64,000 nucleotides of DNA from Arcicella rigui (GCF_034929435.1 NZ_JAYFUM010000024.1:62001-126000); one strand, 5' to 3'; numbered from the stretch's first letter, positions 53,661 to 63,056 are shown. Program-made: numbers and translations. The notes: generated from the letters alone by a model not told the origin.

Positions 53661-53739
53661 TTTGCCATTATTTGTTACATTTTGAAGGCAACCTATTTTA
53701 GGCAAGGACAATTCACAACTCACAATTCAGCACTCATAC

Positions 53740-56394
53740 TCACTTTATCTCAACATACATCAAAGGAACATTCCAGCCTTCTAATGATACTTGTGCTTTG
53801 GCATTTTCTGGTACGTTTTCGATAATAATTTTCTTTTCTGAATTGGGTAATACCGAAACGTAATTATCTGAATAAAATACTGGTAAGATTCTTTCTTTGC
53901 TGCTGGCATCCACTAAAGAAACTCTGTTGAAGAAAGCAATCGTTTTGCTGTGTGGATTTAAAAGTGTTACTTCTACTTTGCCATTGCTTAGTTTCTTAGC
54001 ACTTATTTTCAAATCATTGGCAGTTGGCAAGTTTTGCAATCCTGAATAAATGCCTTTTTGGTTGGGATACCAGTAGAAATTATCACTTACAACTTTTTGG
54101 TTTTCGTCTAACAATTGTAAGGATAAAAACGAACCATCTTCTGCACCGATTTCATCCAAAATATTTTTTACCGACAAGATTTTCTTGATAGAAGTAGCGT
54201 CGATATAAGTAAATACTTTGGTGATTTCTTTTTCTTTTCCTTTGGTATCGTAGGCTTTGGCCACTAACATCAAGTTGCGATATGCTTTAAAATCATTGTT
54301 GACCATCATCAACATTCCATCAATGGGATTCGCCATAATGTGTACTAATTCACTTCCACTTCTTAACCCATATAGACAAGCGTTAGGGTCGAGGTAGTAA
54401 TCGTACATTTGTCCACGCATGGCTGTCCACGGGTTTTGCGTTTTCCAGATGATAACGCCTGTGTACCAATCCCAACTATGAGCAGAGAAACCTTCGATAA
54501 GTCCACGGTATTGGTCATAGTTGACTAATTGGGCTTTCAAACCAAAATCTTTGATGTCTTTTGCTTTGCCATAAGGGTCGATAAATTCGTTATAACCAAC
54601 ACCTGTGTAAGTATGGTAAGTCCAAACAGAATCAGGTTTTTCGTTGCTATTATGATAGGGTACTTTAAGGTTTGCTTCTGGAATAAATCTTTTCAAAGAC
54701 TCTAAATCACCAGTACCTACTGAACCTACTTCTGAGTTGAAAGGGAAAGTTCTTTGTTCCCAAAATACTTTCAAAGGCTGAATACCATAAGGGCCATCGC
54801 CATTTCCGCCGATGCTATTGTATGACATTGCATCTGAATTAGAGTAATCTACAAACCAACGAGTACCGTCTAATTTGGGTAAAATTTCATCACGCAAAGG
54901 CACAAGAATATCTTCTGGAGGTGTAATTTCATTCCCTCCGCACCAGATAGCTAATGAAGCATAATTTCTCACCATTTTAATCATATCCGCTGCCGATTCT
55001 AAAAAGAGAGCATGATTGTCTGGGTATTTTCTACGTGTCCATTGGTCTTCTTTTTTCATGGGGTCTGTCCAACGACCATTACAATCGCCCGACATCCAGA
55101 AGTCTTGGAAAACCAATAAACCATATTTATCACAAGCTTCATAAAATTCTGGTCGTTCTACCAAAGCACCGCCCCAAATACGAATGAGGTTTAGATTCAT
55201 ATCACGGTGAAAACGAATTTCAGCATCATAACGCTCTTTAGAAAAACGCAACATCGCATCTGAAATAATCCAGTTACCACCTTTGATAAATACTTTTTGT
55301 CCATTGACATATATCTGACGGCTAAGTGTATGGCTGTTCCAATTGCTTTGAATTTCTCTTACACCAACTTTTACTTCTTCTTTGTCCGATACTTTTTCGT
55401 TGACAATAAACTCAAATTTGGTATCATACAATTCTTGTTTTCCATAACCTGCTGGCCACCACAAACGTGGATTTTTTAAGGTAATGTCTGCCAAAGTAAC
55501 CGTTTTAGTACTTTTAGGAGCTAAACTTACTTTCTGAGTATATTTAGAGCCGTCGATACTGTAAACTAAAGTACCGTTGATGCTTTGCTCTGAAGTATTT
55601 TCAAGGTCGGCACTGGCTTTGATGATAGCCGGTTTTTGAATGCCTTCTGGTAATCTTTTTTCTGGTACTATTGTAATTACGTGCGGGTCTTTAAGGTTTA
55701 CTTTACCTGTTTTTTCGATAAAAACTTTATCCCAAATACCCGTGTTTCGGTCACGAATTGGGCGAATCCAGTCCCAACCTGCGGTGTATTGAAGTCCTAC
55801 ATTTTTGGCAATTGTTCCATCGCCGCCTTGTCCACCGTTGGCATTTCCAACGTGGTCTGGCGGATAGACAATTACTGCCAAACGGTTGTTTCCATCGTTT
55901 GATAAAAACTTCGTAATATTAAAGGCTTGTCTTAAAAACATTCCTTCAATCAATTTTTCATTTACTTTTTTGCCGTTCAAGAATACTTCGCAACTGTAAT
56001 TGATACCTCTGAATTTCAACCAAACTTGTGTATCATCGTTCGGCTTTACTTCTTTGAAATCTTTGGCAAACCAATAAGTATAATAATCTCTTCCTGTATT
56101 ATAAATGTCAGGAATTTTCTCATTATTCATGCCATAAAATGGGTCGGGGATTTCTTTATTGGCTAATTGGGTAGTAAGCACTGTTCCCGGCACAACGGCA
56201 GGTTTCCAAGCAGACAAGGAAAAACTGGGATTTGAAATGGTAGCACCATTTTCTTTGATACTTTTAATCGGCGTGCATTTCCAACCTTGATTAAGTTCGT
56301 ACTGGTTTTGTGCCTGAATCGTCTGGATACTTCCGAAAAGTATCAAAAGACAAAATGTGAATAGTTTCGAGGAATTTTTTAGAAAATAAGACAT
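53740..56394 (-). CDS. Glycoside hydrolase family 2 (beta-mannosidase / exo-glucosaminidase-like)
   Basis: The 884-residue protein has a signal peptide (to about residue 28), an N-terminal jelly-roll (about 60-235, DYYTYWFAKDF and CEVFLNGKKV), an Ig-like domain (245-345), a TIM barrel with the acid/base E489 (LAIWCGGNEI) and the nucleophile E555 (FNSEVGS), then a C-terminal beta domain. The layout and QDFWMSGDCNG block are those of the GH2 group including exo-beta-D-glucosaminidases and beta-mannosidases. It acts in the periplasm or at the surface on mannosides or glucosaminides, and is the last gene of a minus-strand run with a sialidase-like and two fucosidase genes. Confidence 0.88.
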   Translation of the reverse strand: MSYFLKNSSKLFTFCLLILFGSIQTIQAQNQYELNQGWKCTPIKSIKENGATISNPSFSLSAWKPAVVPGTVLTTQLANKEIPDPFYGMNNEKIPDIYNTGRDYYTYWFAKDFKEVKPNDDTQVWLKFRGINYSCEVFLNGKKVNEKLIEGMFLRQAFNITKFLSNDGNNRLAVIVYPPDHVGNANGGQGGDGTIAKNVGLQYTAGWDWIRPIRDRNTGIWDKVFIEKTGKVNLKDPHVITIVPEKRLPEGIQKPAIIKASADLENTSEQSINGTLVYSIDGSKYTQKVSLAPKSTKTVTLADITLKNPRLWWPAGYGKQELYDTKFEFIVNEKVSDKEEVKVGVREIQSNWNSHTLSRQIYVNGQKVFIKGGNWIISDAMLRFSKERYDAEIRFHRDMNLNLIRIWGGALVERPEFYEACDKYGLLVFQDFWMSGDCNGRWTDPMKKEDQWTRRKYPDNHALFLESAADMIKMVRNYASLAIWCGGNEITPPEDILVPLRDEILPKLDGTRWFVDYSNSDAMSYNSIGGNGDGPYGIQPLKVFWEQRTFPFNSEVGSVGTGDLESLKRFIPEANLKVPYHNSNEKPDSVWTYHTYTGVGYNEFIDPYGKAKDIKDFGLKAQLVNYDQYRGLIEGFSAHSWDWYTGVIIWKTQNPWTAMRGQMYDYYLDPNACLYGLRSGSELVHIMANPIDGMLMMVNNDFKAYRNLMLVAKAYDTKGKEKEITKVFTYIDATSIKKILSVKNILDEIGAEDGSFLSLQLLDENQKVVSDNFYWYPNQKGIYSGLQNLPTANDLKISAKKLSNGKVEVTLLNPHSKTIAFFNRVSLVDASSKERILPVFYSDNYVSVLPNSEKKIIIENVPENAKAQVSLEGWNVPLMYVEIK

Positions 56395-56399
56395 GGGAT

Positions 56400-56570
56400 A
56401 ATAGTTATGAATTAGTTTTTAGCTGTGAGCTATGAGCAATAAGCTTTGAGCCTTGAGCAATGAGTTTTTTGTTTTTTAGCTACGAGCTTTTCGAATTGAA
56501 ACTTTGAAGAAAAAAAGCTCAAGGCTCATAGCTCACAACTGATAGCTAAAAAAGCTCACAGCTCAAAACA
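56400..56570. repeat. Short AGCT/GAGC-type interspersed repeat
   Basis: Motifs such as GAGCTATGAGC, AAGCTTTGAGC, GCTCAAGGCTCATAGCTCA and AGCTCACAGCTC recur in both orientations, able to fold into hairpins. A related run lies at 57770-57830 after the fucosidase stop. The right end here runs into the sialidase 3' end. Confidence 0.55.
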
Positions 56571-57577
56571 ACGTGCTTTATATTTTTTCGATTAGCCGTA
56601 TAAGTAATATGCACCAATCCTTCTGTACTTTGAATAATGGCTGGATAGCTAAATTCGCCTTCTTTTTCATCTTCCAAAGTATAAACATCTTGCCAATCTT
56701 TACCATTTTTTGAAACGGCAACATTCAATTTATAGCGACCATTAAACCAATCTGCTCCTTTTTTGAGTGGATTATAAACCAATACCTGTAAACCATTTTT
56801 TAAAGTAGTAGCATCCGTTCCAGAATTGGGATTGGGCAAATTTGTAAGTGTTAATGGCGACCAAGTATTTCCATTGTCGTTCGACCAAGTTTGTACAACA
56901 GCATTTTGTCTTGAGCGACAAAGTAATTGTAATTTATTACCTGAGTACTGTAAAATACTGGGCTGAATTACGCCAAAAGTATCACAAGCAATGTTGATTT
57001 TTTTGAAGGTTTTGGTATTTTTATCTGATTTCTCAAGATGAATATTCCATACTTTTTCATCCAAACTTTCAGTACTTGAAGGATATAAAATTTCTCCATT
57101 GGCTAACTGAAAAGGTTTATTTTTGATTGGCCCCAATATTCCTTCTGGAAGCTTTTCTGCTTTAGTCCAATGTTTGCCATTGTCCTCAGAAGTCATTTTC
57201 ATTCCCCACCATTCTCTTGGATTTTTGCCCACTTTATAGAAAAGTAAAAGTTTACCTGCTTTGGTTTTGAATAAAACTGGATTCCAACAAGGGTATCTCA
57301 GCGTATCGTTGATAATGCCGTTTGCAATTTGTTTGGCTTCGCTCCATTTACCTTTTTTGTTGGTAGCAATCCAAATGCCAACGTCGGGGCTGCTTTCATA
57401 TTTACCGCCAAACCATGAAGCCATAAAGGTATCTTTAGATAATTCAACAATCGTGGAAGCATGACAAGCAGGAGTAGGAGGGACAGTAAAAATATTTTCA
57501 GCCTTCACCAATGTAGCTTTTGGTTGAGAAAACACAGTGAATGAAAAACATAGGAAAAGTAAGGTTAGGGATTTCAT
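56546..57577 (-). CDS. Sialidase-fold (BNR/Asp-box) exported glycosidase-like protein
   Basis: A signal peptide (MKSLTLLFLCFSFTVFSQ) precedes a six-bladed propeller with Asp-boxes SEDNGKHW and SNDNGNTW, CHASTIVELSKDTFMASWFGG, YPCWNPVLFKTKAGKLLLFYK and SGTDATTLKNGLQVLVYNP. This is the BNR_2 / exo-alpha-sialidase-like family (about 343 residues). The Arg triad of true sialidases is not clearly visible, so it may cleave other acidic sugars or rhamnosides. It is flanked by glycan-degrading genes on the same strand, which suggests teamwork on one host or plant glycan. Confidence 0.78.
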   Translation of the reverse strand: MKSLTLLFLCFSFTVFSQPKATLVKAENIFTVPPTPACHASTIVELSKDTFMASWFGGKYESSPDVGIWIATNKKGKWSEAKQIANGIINDTLRYPCWNPVLFKTKAGKLLLFYKVGKNPREWWGMKMTSEDNGKHWTKAEKLPEGILGPIKNKPFQLANGEILYPSSTESLDEKVWNIHLEKSDKNTKTFKKINIACDTFGVIQPSILQYSGNKLQLLCRSRQNAVVQTWSNDNGNTWSPLTLTNLPNPNSGTDATTLKNGLQVLVYNPLKKGADWFNGRYKLNVAVSKNGKDWQDVYTLEDEKEGEFSYPAIIQSTEGLVHITYTANRKNIKHVVLSCELF

Positions 57578-57660
57578 ATATAATTGTGAATGATTGAGTT
57601 AGTGATTGAGTGATTATTTATCTGACTACTGGACAATCGAAAGACACAGAGGAACACTGA

Positions 57661-57742
57661 GAATACACAGAGTTTCGCAGAGAAACATTTTAATAAAATC
57701 CTCTGTGAAACTCTTAAAAACTCCGCTAAACTCTGTGTAATC
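57661..57742. repeat. Imperfect inverted repeat (ACAGAG/CTCTGT type), MITE-like
   Basis: GAATACACAGAG (57661-57672) matches the complement of CTCTGTGTAATC (57731-57742) at 11 of 12 positions, and GAGTTTCGCAGAG (57670-57682) matches the complement of CTCTGTGAAACTC (57701-57713) at 12 of 13. It is in the intergenic gap between the sialidase-like and fucosidase genes. Confidence 0.6.
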
Positions 57743-57825
57743 AATTTATTCACTGAACATCATTTATTAGTTTTGAGCTTTGAGCAAAATAAAAAAGCTC
57801 AAAGCTCATTGCTCACGGCTCAAAG

Positions 57826-59322
57826 CTAATAAACCGCCACATTAGCAATCACAGGACAAGCTTTCGCATCTTTGATGTTGATTCTAACTTTACTGGTTTC
57901 AACGCCATCTAATTTCAAGATTCTTTTATAGCCAATCGTTGTCGCTGAGGCAACTTCTTGCCAAGCGTTATTTTTCCAAACTTCTACGTTAAAGCTTTTT
58001 ACTCTTTGTCCGAGTTTGATGTATTCTTGCAAGAGTACATATTTTACGGCTTTATTTCCTCCTAAATTAATTTCTAAACTGCCAGTTTTTTGTTCATCGT
58101 CAGTTGTCCAGTAGGTTTCTTTATTGCCATCAACTACATTTTTTGCTGAAAACTGAGGAGCATTTCCACGTACTGCACTTGCTTTTACAGGAACATTCAA
58201 GGCTAAATTAGTTTTAAATTCTTTGTCTAATAAAGCTTTAAATCCTTTCAAGGCTTTTACATCGTTTTCATGGAAAAGTCCACGGCGGTCTGGCGGAATG
58301 TTCAATAATAAATTTGAACCTCTACCCACCGAAGTAAGATAAATTTCAAATAATCTTTCAGCAGATTTTACTTTTTCGTCTTCTGAGGCATGATAAAACC
58401 AACCCGGACGAATAGAAACATCAATTTCACTCGGAATCCAAGCAGTACCATTTTCTGAACCTGTGTTCAACAATTGTTCAATCCCAGCTTTTCCTGCGTA
58501 CAAACTATCAGGCGTAATATTATTCCAATTGGTTTCTCCTGCAATACCTCTTTCATTGCCACACCAACGTATTTCTGGCCCAGCATCACTAAAAAAGATA
58601 ACATCAGGTTGCATTTTTCTCACCATCGGAATCGTATTTTGCCAATCGTAATAGGTTTTTCCGTCGATTTTGCGTGCTTCTCTTGCTCCACCATAATAGC
58701 CAGTTCCGCCGTTTGCACCATCAAACCATAATTCAAAAACAGGCTTATAATTGCTGAACAATTCCTTCAACTGGTTTCTGTAATAAGTAATGTATTCTGG
58801 TTTGCCATAATCAGCATGGTTTCTATCCCACGGTGATAAGTAAACGCCAAATTTTACGCCGAATTTCTTACAAGCCTCAGCCGTCTCTTTTACTACATCG
58901 CCTTTTCCACCTTTGTAAGGACTGTTTTTGATAGAATGCTCTGTGTACTTACTTGGCCAAAGCGTAAAACCATCGTGATGTTTACAAGTAAGAATCGCTC
59001 CTTTAAAACCAGTTTCTTTTAAAGTACCTATCCATTGGTTGGCATCCAAAGCTGTTGGATTAAATATCGCCGTACTTTCGTCGCCATTGCCCCATTCCAA
59101 ATCTGTAAAAGTGTTGGTTGTAAAATGGATAAAGGCATTAGTTTCCATTTCCTGATAGGCCAATTGGTCTTTGGTAGGAATTGGATACACTGGTTTTGGA
59201 GCTGAAACCGTTTTTTTACTTGTTTTCTTTACCACTGGCTCGCTTAACTGTGGAAAAGTAGAAGCGTGGTTTTGCTGAGAAAATAGTAAAAAAGGAATTG
59301 ATAAAATCAGAGCATTTTTCAT
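57826..59322 (-). CDS. Alpha-L-fucosidase (GH29) with C-terminal discoidin-like domain
   Basis: The 498-residue exported protein (signal peptide, then a proline-rich linker) has GH29 blocks NAFIHFTTNTFTDLEWG, TCKHHDGFTLWPSKYTEH and the catalytic nucleophile D201 in ELWFDGANG. From about residue 365 a beta-sandwich resembling an F5/8-type (discoidin) carbohydrate-binding module follows (ASAVRGNAPQFSAKNVVDGN...YWTTDD). It cleaves alpha-linked fucose from oligosaccharides outside the cytoplasm. It is followed on the minus strand by the sialidase and GH2 genes, with intergenic repeats between. Confidence 0.9.
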   Translation of the reverse strand: MKNALILSIPFLLFSQQNHASTFPQLSEPVVKKTSKKTVSAPKPVYPIPTKDQLAYQEMETNAFIHFTTNTFTDLEWGNGDESTAIFNPTALDANQWIGTLKETGFKGAILTCKHHDGFTLWPSKYTEHSIKNSPYKGGKGDVVKETAEACKKFGVKFGVYLSPWDRNHADYGKPEYITYYRNQLKELFSNYKPVFELWFDGANGGTGYYGGAREARKIDGKTYYDWQNTIPMVRKMQPDVIFFSDAGPEIRWCGNERGIAGETNWNNITPDSLYAGKAGIEQLLNTGSENGTAWIPSEIDVSIRPGWFYHASEDEKVKSAERLFEIYLTSVGRGSNLLLNIPPDRRGLFHENDVKALKGFKALLDKEFKTNLALNVPVKASAVRGNAPQFSAKNVVDGNKETYWTTDDEQKTGSLEINLGGNKAVKYVLLQEYIKLGQRVKSFNVEVWKNNAWQEVASATTIGYKRILKLDGVETSKVRINIKDAKACPVIANVAVY

Positions 59323-59432
59323 AATATTATTAACTAATACAATTTTGTTGACGTTTGTTTCTACAATAAATAATTGATAATTAGTAAGTTAAAATACTAA
59401 TTACCAATCACCATTAACCAATCACTCATTTA

Positions 59433-60860
59433 TTAGTATTTAAAAGCCAAACTTGGATAATTTTTATACTTTTTCAAGAAAGAAGCAGGTAAAGTAACGC
59501 TTACTTTATCGCCTTCGGCTTTCCATTTTACGGCTACTTTTTCGCTTAATAACATTACTTTTGCTCCTTTTGCTGGTACATTGCCCGTCCAAGTAATGGT
59601 TGGGCTAATGGCTTGGTCTTCTGGCAATCTTACTAAAGCATAGATTGAATTATCTTTTCCTTTAGTGAAAAATGTTTCGCCGTCTCTGTAAATATCCGTT
59701 GTTCTGGTATTATAAATGGCTTCTCCGTTGGCATTCAACCAAGTACCAATTTCTTTCAAACGAGCAACTTGGATGTCGTTCAAAGTACCGTCTGCTCCTG
59801 GGCCAACACCCAATAATAAACTTCCGCCTTTGGCAACTACTTCAATTAAAGTATGTACTACTTTGGTGGCTGATTTAAAATTATCATTTGGTACATAACC
59901 CCAAGCACCGCCTAAAGTAATACAGCTTTCCCAAGGAGTGTCTGATTTTGTGGCAGGAATACTTTGTTCGGGTGTTCTGTAATTTTCAAATTCTCCATGA
60001 ACAGTTCTATCAACCACTAATAAGCCGGGTTGATTTTTACGAGCCATCGCAGCAATTTTTGGCATATCAATTTCTTGACTAAAGGCTGGAATGGCAGCTC
60101 CCCAAGCTCTTACTTCATCCGTTACAGTTTCTAATGGACGTACCCAACCGCCATCAAGCCAAAGAATATCCATTTTACCATAGCCAGTCATTAATTCCTG
60201 AATTTGGTTATAAGTAAACTCTTTGAATTTATTCCAACGCCAAGGGTTTTTACGAATATCGTAATTGGCATTACGGTCTGGTGTAGCGTAACGATTCCAC
60301 CAAAAGTATTCAGAATGCCAGTCTGGTTTCGAGAAGTACGCACCAATCATAAAATTCTGTTTTCTGAAAGCCTCAAAAACATATTTGGCAACGTCTGATT
60401 TAGGGTTTTGTGCAAAAGGCCCGTTTGAAATTTTAAAGTCAGAGTACTTGGTATCAAACATCGAAAACCCATCGTGGTGTTTTGTCGTAAAAACCACGTA
60501 CTTCATTCCTGCATCTTTGGCTGCACCAGCCCACTGGTCTGGATTGAAATTAGTTGGGTTAAACTTTTTGTTCAAACCCCAATACCATTTCTTGTAATCA
60601 TCATAGGTTTGAGTACTGTCACGGTTAATCCAGTCTTCAGAACATAATTCCCAAGATTCAATAATGCCCGGAACGGCATACAAACCCCAGTGAATAATCA
60701 TCCCGAATTTTTGGTCTCGCCAAGTTTCTAATTTTTCTTTTACTAATGGGTCAGTTGGATATTGATATTCCGTTGAAGCTTGATGAATATTGCCTTGTGC
60801 GGAAGCAGTAAACTGTAAACTTGCCGACAAAATGACAGATGTTAAGATTTTTTTTAGCAT
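59433..60860 (-). CDS. Alpha-L-fucosidase (GH29)
   Basis: The 475-residue protein has a signal peptide (to about residue 22, ending ASAQ), then WRDQKFGMIIHWGLYAVPG, FTTKHHDGFSMFDTKYSDF and the nucleophile D236 in DILWLDGGW; the C-terminal beta-sandwich has no added module. It is a second, distinct GH29 enzyme of the locus, the first gene of the minus-strand run. A promoter candidate lies at 60886-60914. The two fucosidases probably act on different fucose linkages. Confidence 0.9.
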   Translation of the reverse strand: MLKKILTSVILSASLQFTASAQGNIHQASTEYQYPTDPLVKEKLETWRDQKFGMIIHWGLYAVPGIIESWELCSEDWINRDSTQTYDDYKKWYWGLNKKFNPTNFNPDQWAGAAKDAGMKYVVFTTKHHDGFSMFDTKYSDFKISNGPFAQNPKSDVAKYVFEAFRKQNFMIGAYFSKPDWHSEYFWWNRYATPDRNANYDIRKNPWRWNKFKEFTYNQIQELMTGYGKMDILWLDGGWVRPLETVTDEVRAWGAAIPAFSQEIDMPKIAAMARKNQPGLLVVDRTVHGEFENYRTPEQSIPATKSDTPWESCITLGGAWGYVPNDNFKSATKVVHTLIEVVAKGGSLLLGVGPGADGTLNDIQVARLKEIGTWLNANGEAIYNTRTTDIYRDGETFFTKGKDNSIYALVRLPEDQAISPTITWTGNVPAKGAKVMLLSEKVAVKWKAEGDKVSVTLPASFLKKYKNYPSLAFKY

Positions 60861-60885
60861 GACAAATAATTTTGATGAAAGCTTG

Positions 60886-60914
60886 CAAAGCTATTTATTA
60901 CATAAAAGTACAAA
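60886..60914 (-). promoter_or_regulatory. Bacteroidota-type promoter for the fucosidase operon
   Basis: On the minus strand, TTTG (60911-60914) is followed after 17 bases by TAGCTTTG (60886-60893), fitting the -33/-7 pattern TTTG...TAnnTTTG. The start codon (60858-60860) is 26 bases beyond, giving a short leader. Confidence 0.5.
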
Positions 60915-61127
60915 TAGGAAATTTATACCTTATCATTCTCTGTAATTTACGATTTTTTTGAAGTTTATTTTGAGTATTGTGTATTATGTTGCCGATGTGT
61001 GTTTATTTATGCTAATTTTTCAAGCTATTTAACATGGAATTACCGTTTAATAATTTTTTTTTACTTGATACTTATAAAGAAATTATTTTAGTTAATTTAG
61101 CTAACAATCTTAAATCAATATAAAATA

Positions 61128-62339
61128 ATGACACATACAGTCCAGCCGAAAGAAACATTATACAGTATTTCAAAAAAATATGGTCTTACAGTTGACCAGA
61201 TTCTTCAAATGAACGGAATGAGTTCTCCGAATTTATCTATTGGTCAAGTTTTAAATGTAGGTGGTTCTTCATCAGGTTATAGCTCAGACCCTTCACCTTA
61301 TAGCAGTGGCGGTTCTTCTTCTTATAGTAGCGGTGGTTCATCAAGTGACCCTTATTTATATCCACCTTCGGGAGGAGGAGCTAATAAACCTTATGTACCA
61401 GATTATAATCCACCTGCACCAACGCCATCAAGAGAAAGTACTTATGGTGGAGGAGGAGGATACGCTGCTCCAAGCCAATCAGTACAAGTACAAAAAACAA
61501 ATCAAGGCTCATCTAATGTCTATACCATTTCGTTTCCAACACCAAATGGTACAATGACCAAGACTGTAAAAGATCGTTATAATTCACCGAACACAGTGAA
61601 TCAAAATGGAATTAGTTATGCTGGCTCATCAAGTATTAATAACTACTTTGATTTCGTAGCAAGCTTGTGTCCACAACCTTTTTATGCCAAAATTTTACAA
61701 TACATTTCAAAACAAGAAGGTTGTTTCGATGCCGTAAACAGTTACGACAAGGCAATTTTCTCTTTTGGTTTTATTCAGTTCACAGGTGCAGTAGCAAGCG
61801 GTTCGGTACTTACGAAAGTATTACAACGTTTCAAAAACCTTGACCCTTCTTCTTTTGACAATCTATTGGGTACTTATGGAATGAATGTTGGCTCTTCTGG
61901 TTTCTCCGTTGGTTCAAAACAAGGCGATTCGGCTTACATGGAAGTTGCTAATAATATGACTTTAACTACTGCTTTTATCTCTACGGGCTATTCAGAAGCT
62001 ATGATTCAAGCACAAGTAGAAGTAGCTTTAGAAGAATACGTAAACAAAGCGGTTTCTCCGTCATTAATGATTAATATCAGAGGTGCGAATGTGCCAATTG
62101 GAAATATCATTAGCTCAGAAGGTGGCATTGCTTTCAGAGTTGATTTAAGTGTAAACCGTGGACTTTCTGGTTCATTGGCTGTTTTGAAGCCTGCAATTGA
62201 GCAAATCTCATCAGGTTCAAATTTATATTCTTTGGATGAAACAGCCATTGTAAGACAAGTAGCCAATAATGATACACAATCTTGGAAAAAAGATAGAGTA
62301 CTCAAAATTTTAAACAGTGGCTTTAGTTTTTATAAGTAA
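61128..62339 (+). CDS. LysM protein with Gly/Ser-rich linker and C-terminal lysozyme-like domain, no signal peptide
   Basis: The 403-residue protein begins directly with a LysM domain (MTHTVQPKETLYSISKKYGL ... IGQVLNVG, residues 1-47), then a Gly/Ser/Tyr/Pro-rich linker (about 48-135), then a 240-residue domain. That domain contains ISKQEGCFDAVNSYDKAIFSFGFIQFTG, a Glu followed by an SFGFIQF block as in lysozyme-like or chitosanase-like folds, so a peptidoglycan or chitin-type substrate is inferred. The absence of an N-terminal signal peptide is unusual; the protein may leave the cell through a non-Sec route, or a start upstream is missed (none is visible). It ends at a strong terminator. Confidence 0.65.
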   Translation: MTHTVQPKETLYSISKKYGLTVDQILQMNGMSSPNLSIGQVLNVGGSSSGYSSDPSPYSSGGSSSYSSGGSSSDPYLYPPSGGGANKPYVPDYNPPAPTPSRESTYGGGGGYAAPSQSVQVQKTNQGSSNVYTISFPTPNGTMTKTVKDRYNSPNTVNQNGISYAGSSSINNYFDFVASLCPQPFYAKILQYISKQEGCFDAVNSYDKAIFSFGFIQFTGAVASGSVLTKVLQRFKNLDPSSFDNLLGTYGMNVGSSGFSVGSKQGDSAYMEVANNMTLTTAFISTGYSEAMIQAQVEVALEEYVNKAVSPSLMINIRGANVPIGNIISSEGGIAFRVDLSVNRGLSGSLAVLKPAIEQISSGSNLYSLDETAIVRQVANNDTQSWKKDRVLKILNSGFSFYK

Positions 62340-62360
62340 GCTTTATAATTGTTTTATAAA

Positions 62361-62405
62361 AAATCCCCATCCAAAAGCAAAAGGCGAAGGATGGGGATTT
62401 TTTTA
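62361..62405. terminator. Bidirectional terminator between the LysM and PAS genes
   Basis: AAATCCCCATCC (62361-62372) pairs exactly with GGATGGGGATTT (62389-62400), followed by a T-run on the plus strand and preceded by an A-run that serves the minus strand. It overlaps the 3' end of the PAS gene region by a few bases. Confidence 0.85.
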
Positions 62406-63056
62406 TAGGAGATTCTCTTTATCTCTAATCTTACTAACTGCTTCGGTAATCTCTCTTGTATAAACGTCTAAACGTTCGGCGGAAGTTTTGATGGCATGGA
62501 AAAAGGTATGGAGTTCATCGGGAGTAAGCAGTGAATCTTCAAATAAATGACAAACCCCTAACATTAGCGTAACTGGATGCCTTACTTCATGGGAAATTTT
62601 AAAGAGTATATTTTCTAAAGCTTGGATTCTTTTTTCTCGGTCTTCTTCTGCTTTTTTTCTATCATCAATCGGAATTCTGATGGAAAAGTATTGAATTATT
62701 TGATTGTCTGCTCCAAAAACTGGTAAAATCATGCTGTCTTGCCAGAAAAACGTACCATCTTTTGCCTTACTTTTTACTTCTGCACGCCACATCTCCCCAT
62801 GTGAAATGGTTTGCCACATAGTTTTAAAAAAATCTTTTGAATGATAGCCAGAAGATAAAATCCGATGATTTTGCCCGATTAATTCTCCTTCTGAATATTT
62901 ACTTACTTCACAAAATTTTTTGTTGGCATACACTATATTACCAGCAGTATCTGTCACAGAACAAATAATACTGGCATCGATTGCTGTCTGATATGCTTCC
63001 AGAAATCTTAGTAATTCTATTTTTGATTTATCTTTTAAAACTAACTGCTCGGCCAT
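62403..63056 (-). CDS. PAS domain protein with isolated HisKA-like domain (no ATPase domain)
   Basis: The 217-residue protein contains a PAS domain (about 20-135: AIDASIICSVTDTAGNIVYANKKFCEVS and the HGEMWRAEVKSKAKDGTFFWQD strand) with a PAC-like end, then a helix with an H-box-like sequence KISHEVRHPVTLMLG (about 157-171) and a dimerisation helix, but stops before any HATPase domain. It could dimerise with or be phosphorylated by another kinase, or be a sensor adaptor. The stop at 62403 lies at the terminator, so no downstream ATPase part exists. Upstream dyads at 63087-63108 may regulate it. Confidence 0.8.
   Translation of the reverse strand: MAEQLVLKDKSKIELLRFLEAYQTAIDASIICSVTDTAGNIVYANKKFCEVSKYSEGELIGQNHRILSSGYHSKDFFKTMWQTISHGEMWRAEVKSKAKDGTFFWQDSMILPVFGADNQIIQYFSIRIPIDDRKKAEEDREKRIQALENILFKISHEVRHPVTLMLGVCHLFEDSLLTPDELHTFFHAIKTSAERLDVYTREITEAVSKIRDKENLL

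Larger units (their letters stand above)
53409..53739. other. Intergenic region between convergent genes, holding a palindromic element and a terminator
   Basis: This 331-base region between the hxlR-type gene (+) and the GH2 gene (-) contains the palindromic composite at 53467-53612 and the bidirectional terminator at 53621-53660. No coding sequence is visible. Confidence 0.6.

Noticed and set aside
59672..59898. Plus-strand ORFs inside the fucosidase gene
   Set aside because: They run antisense to a well-defined GH29 enzyme and show no motif of their own.
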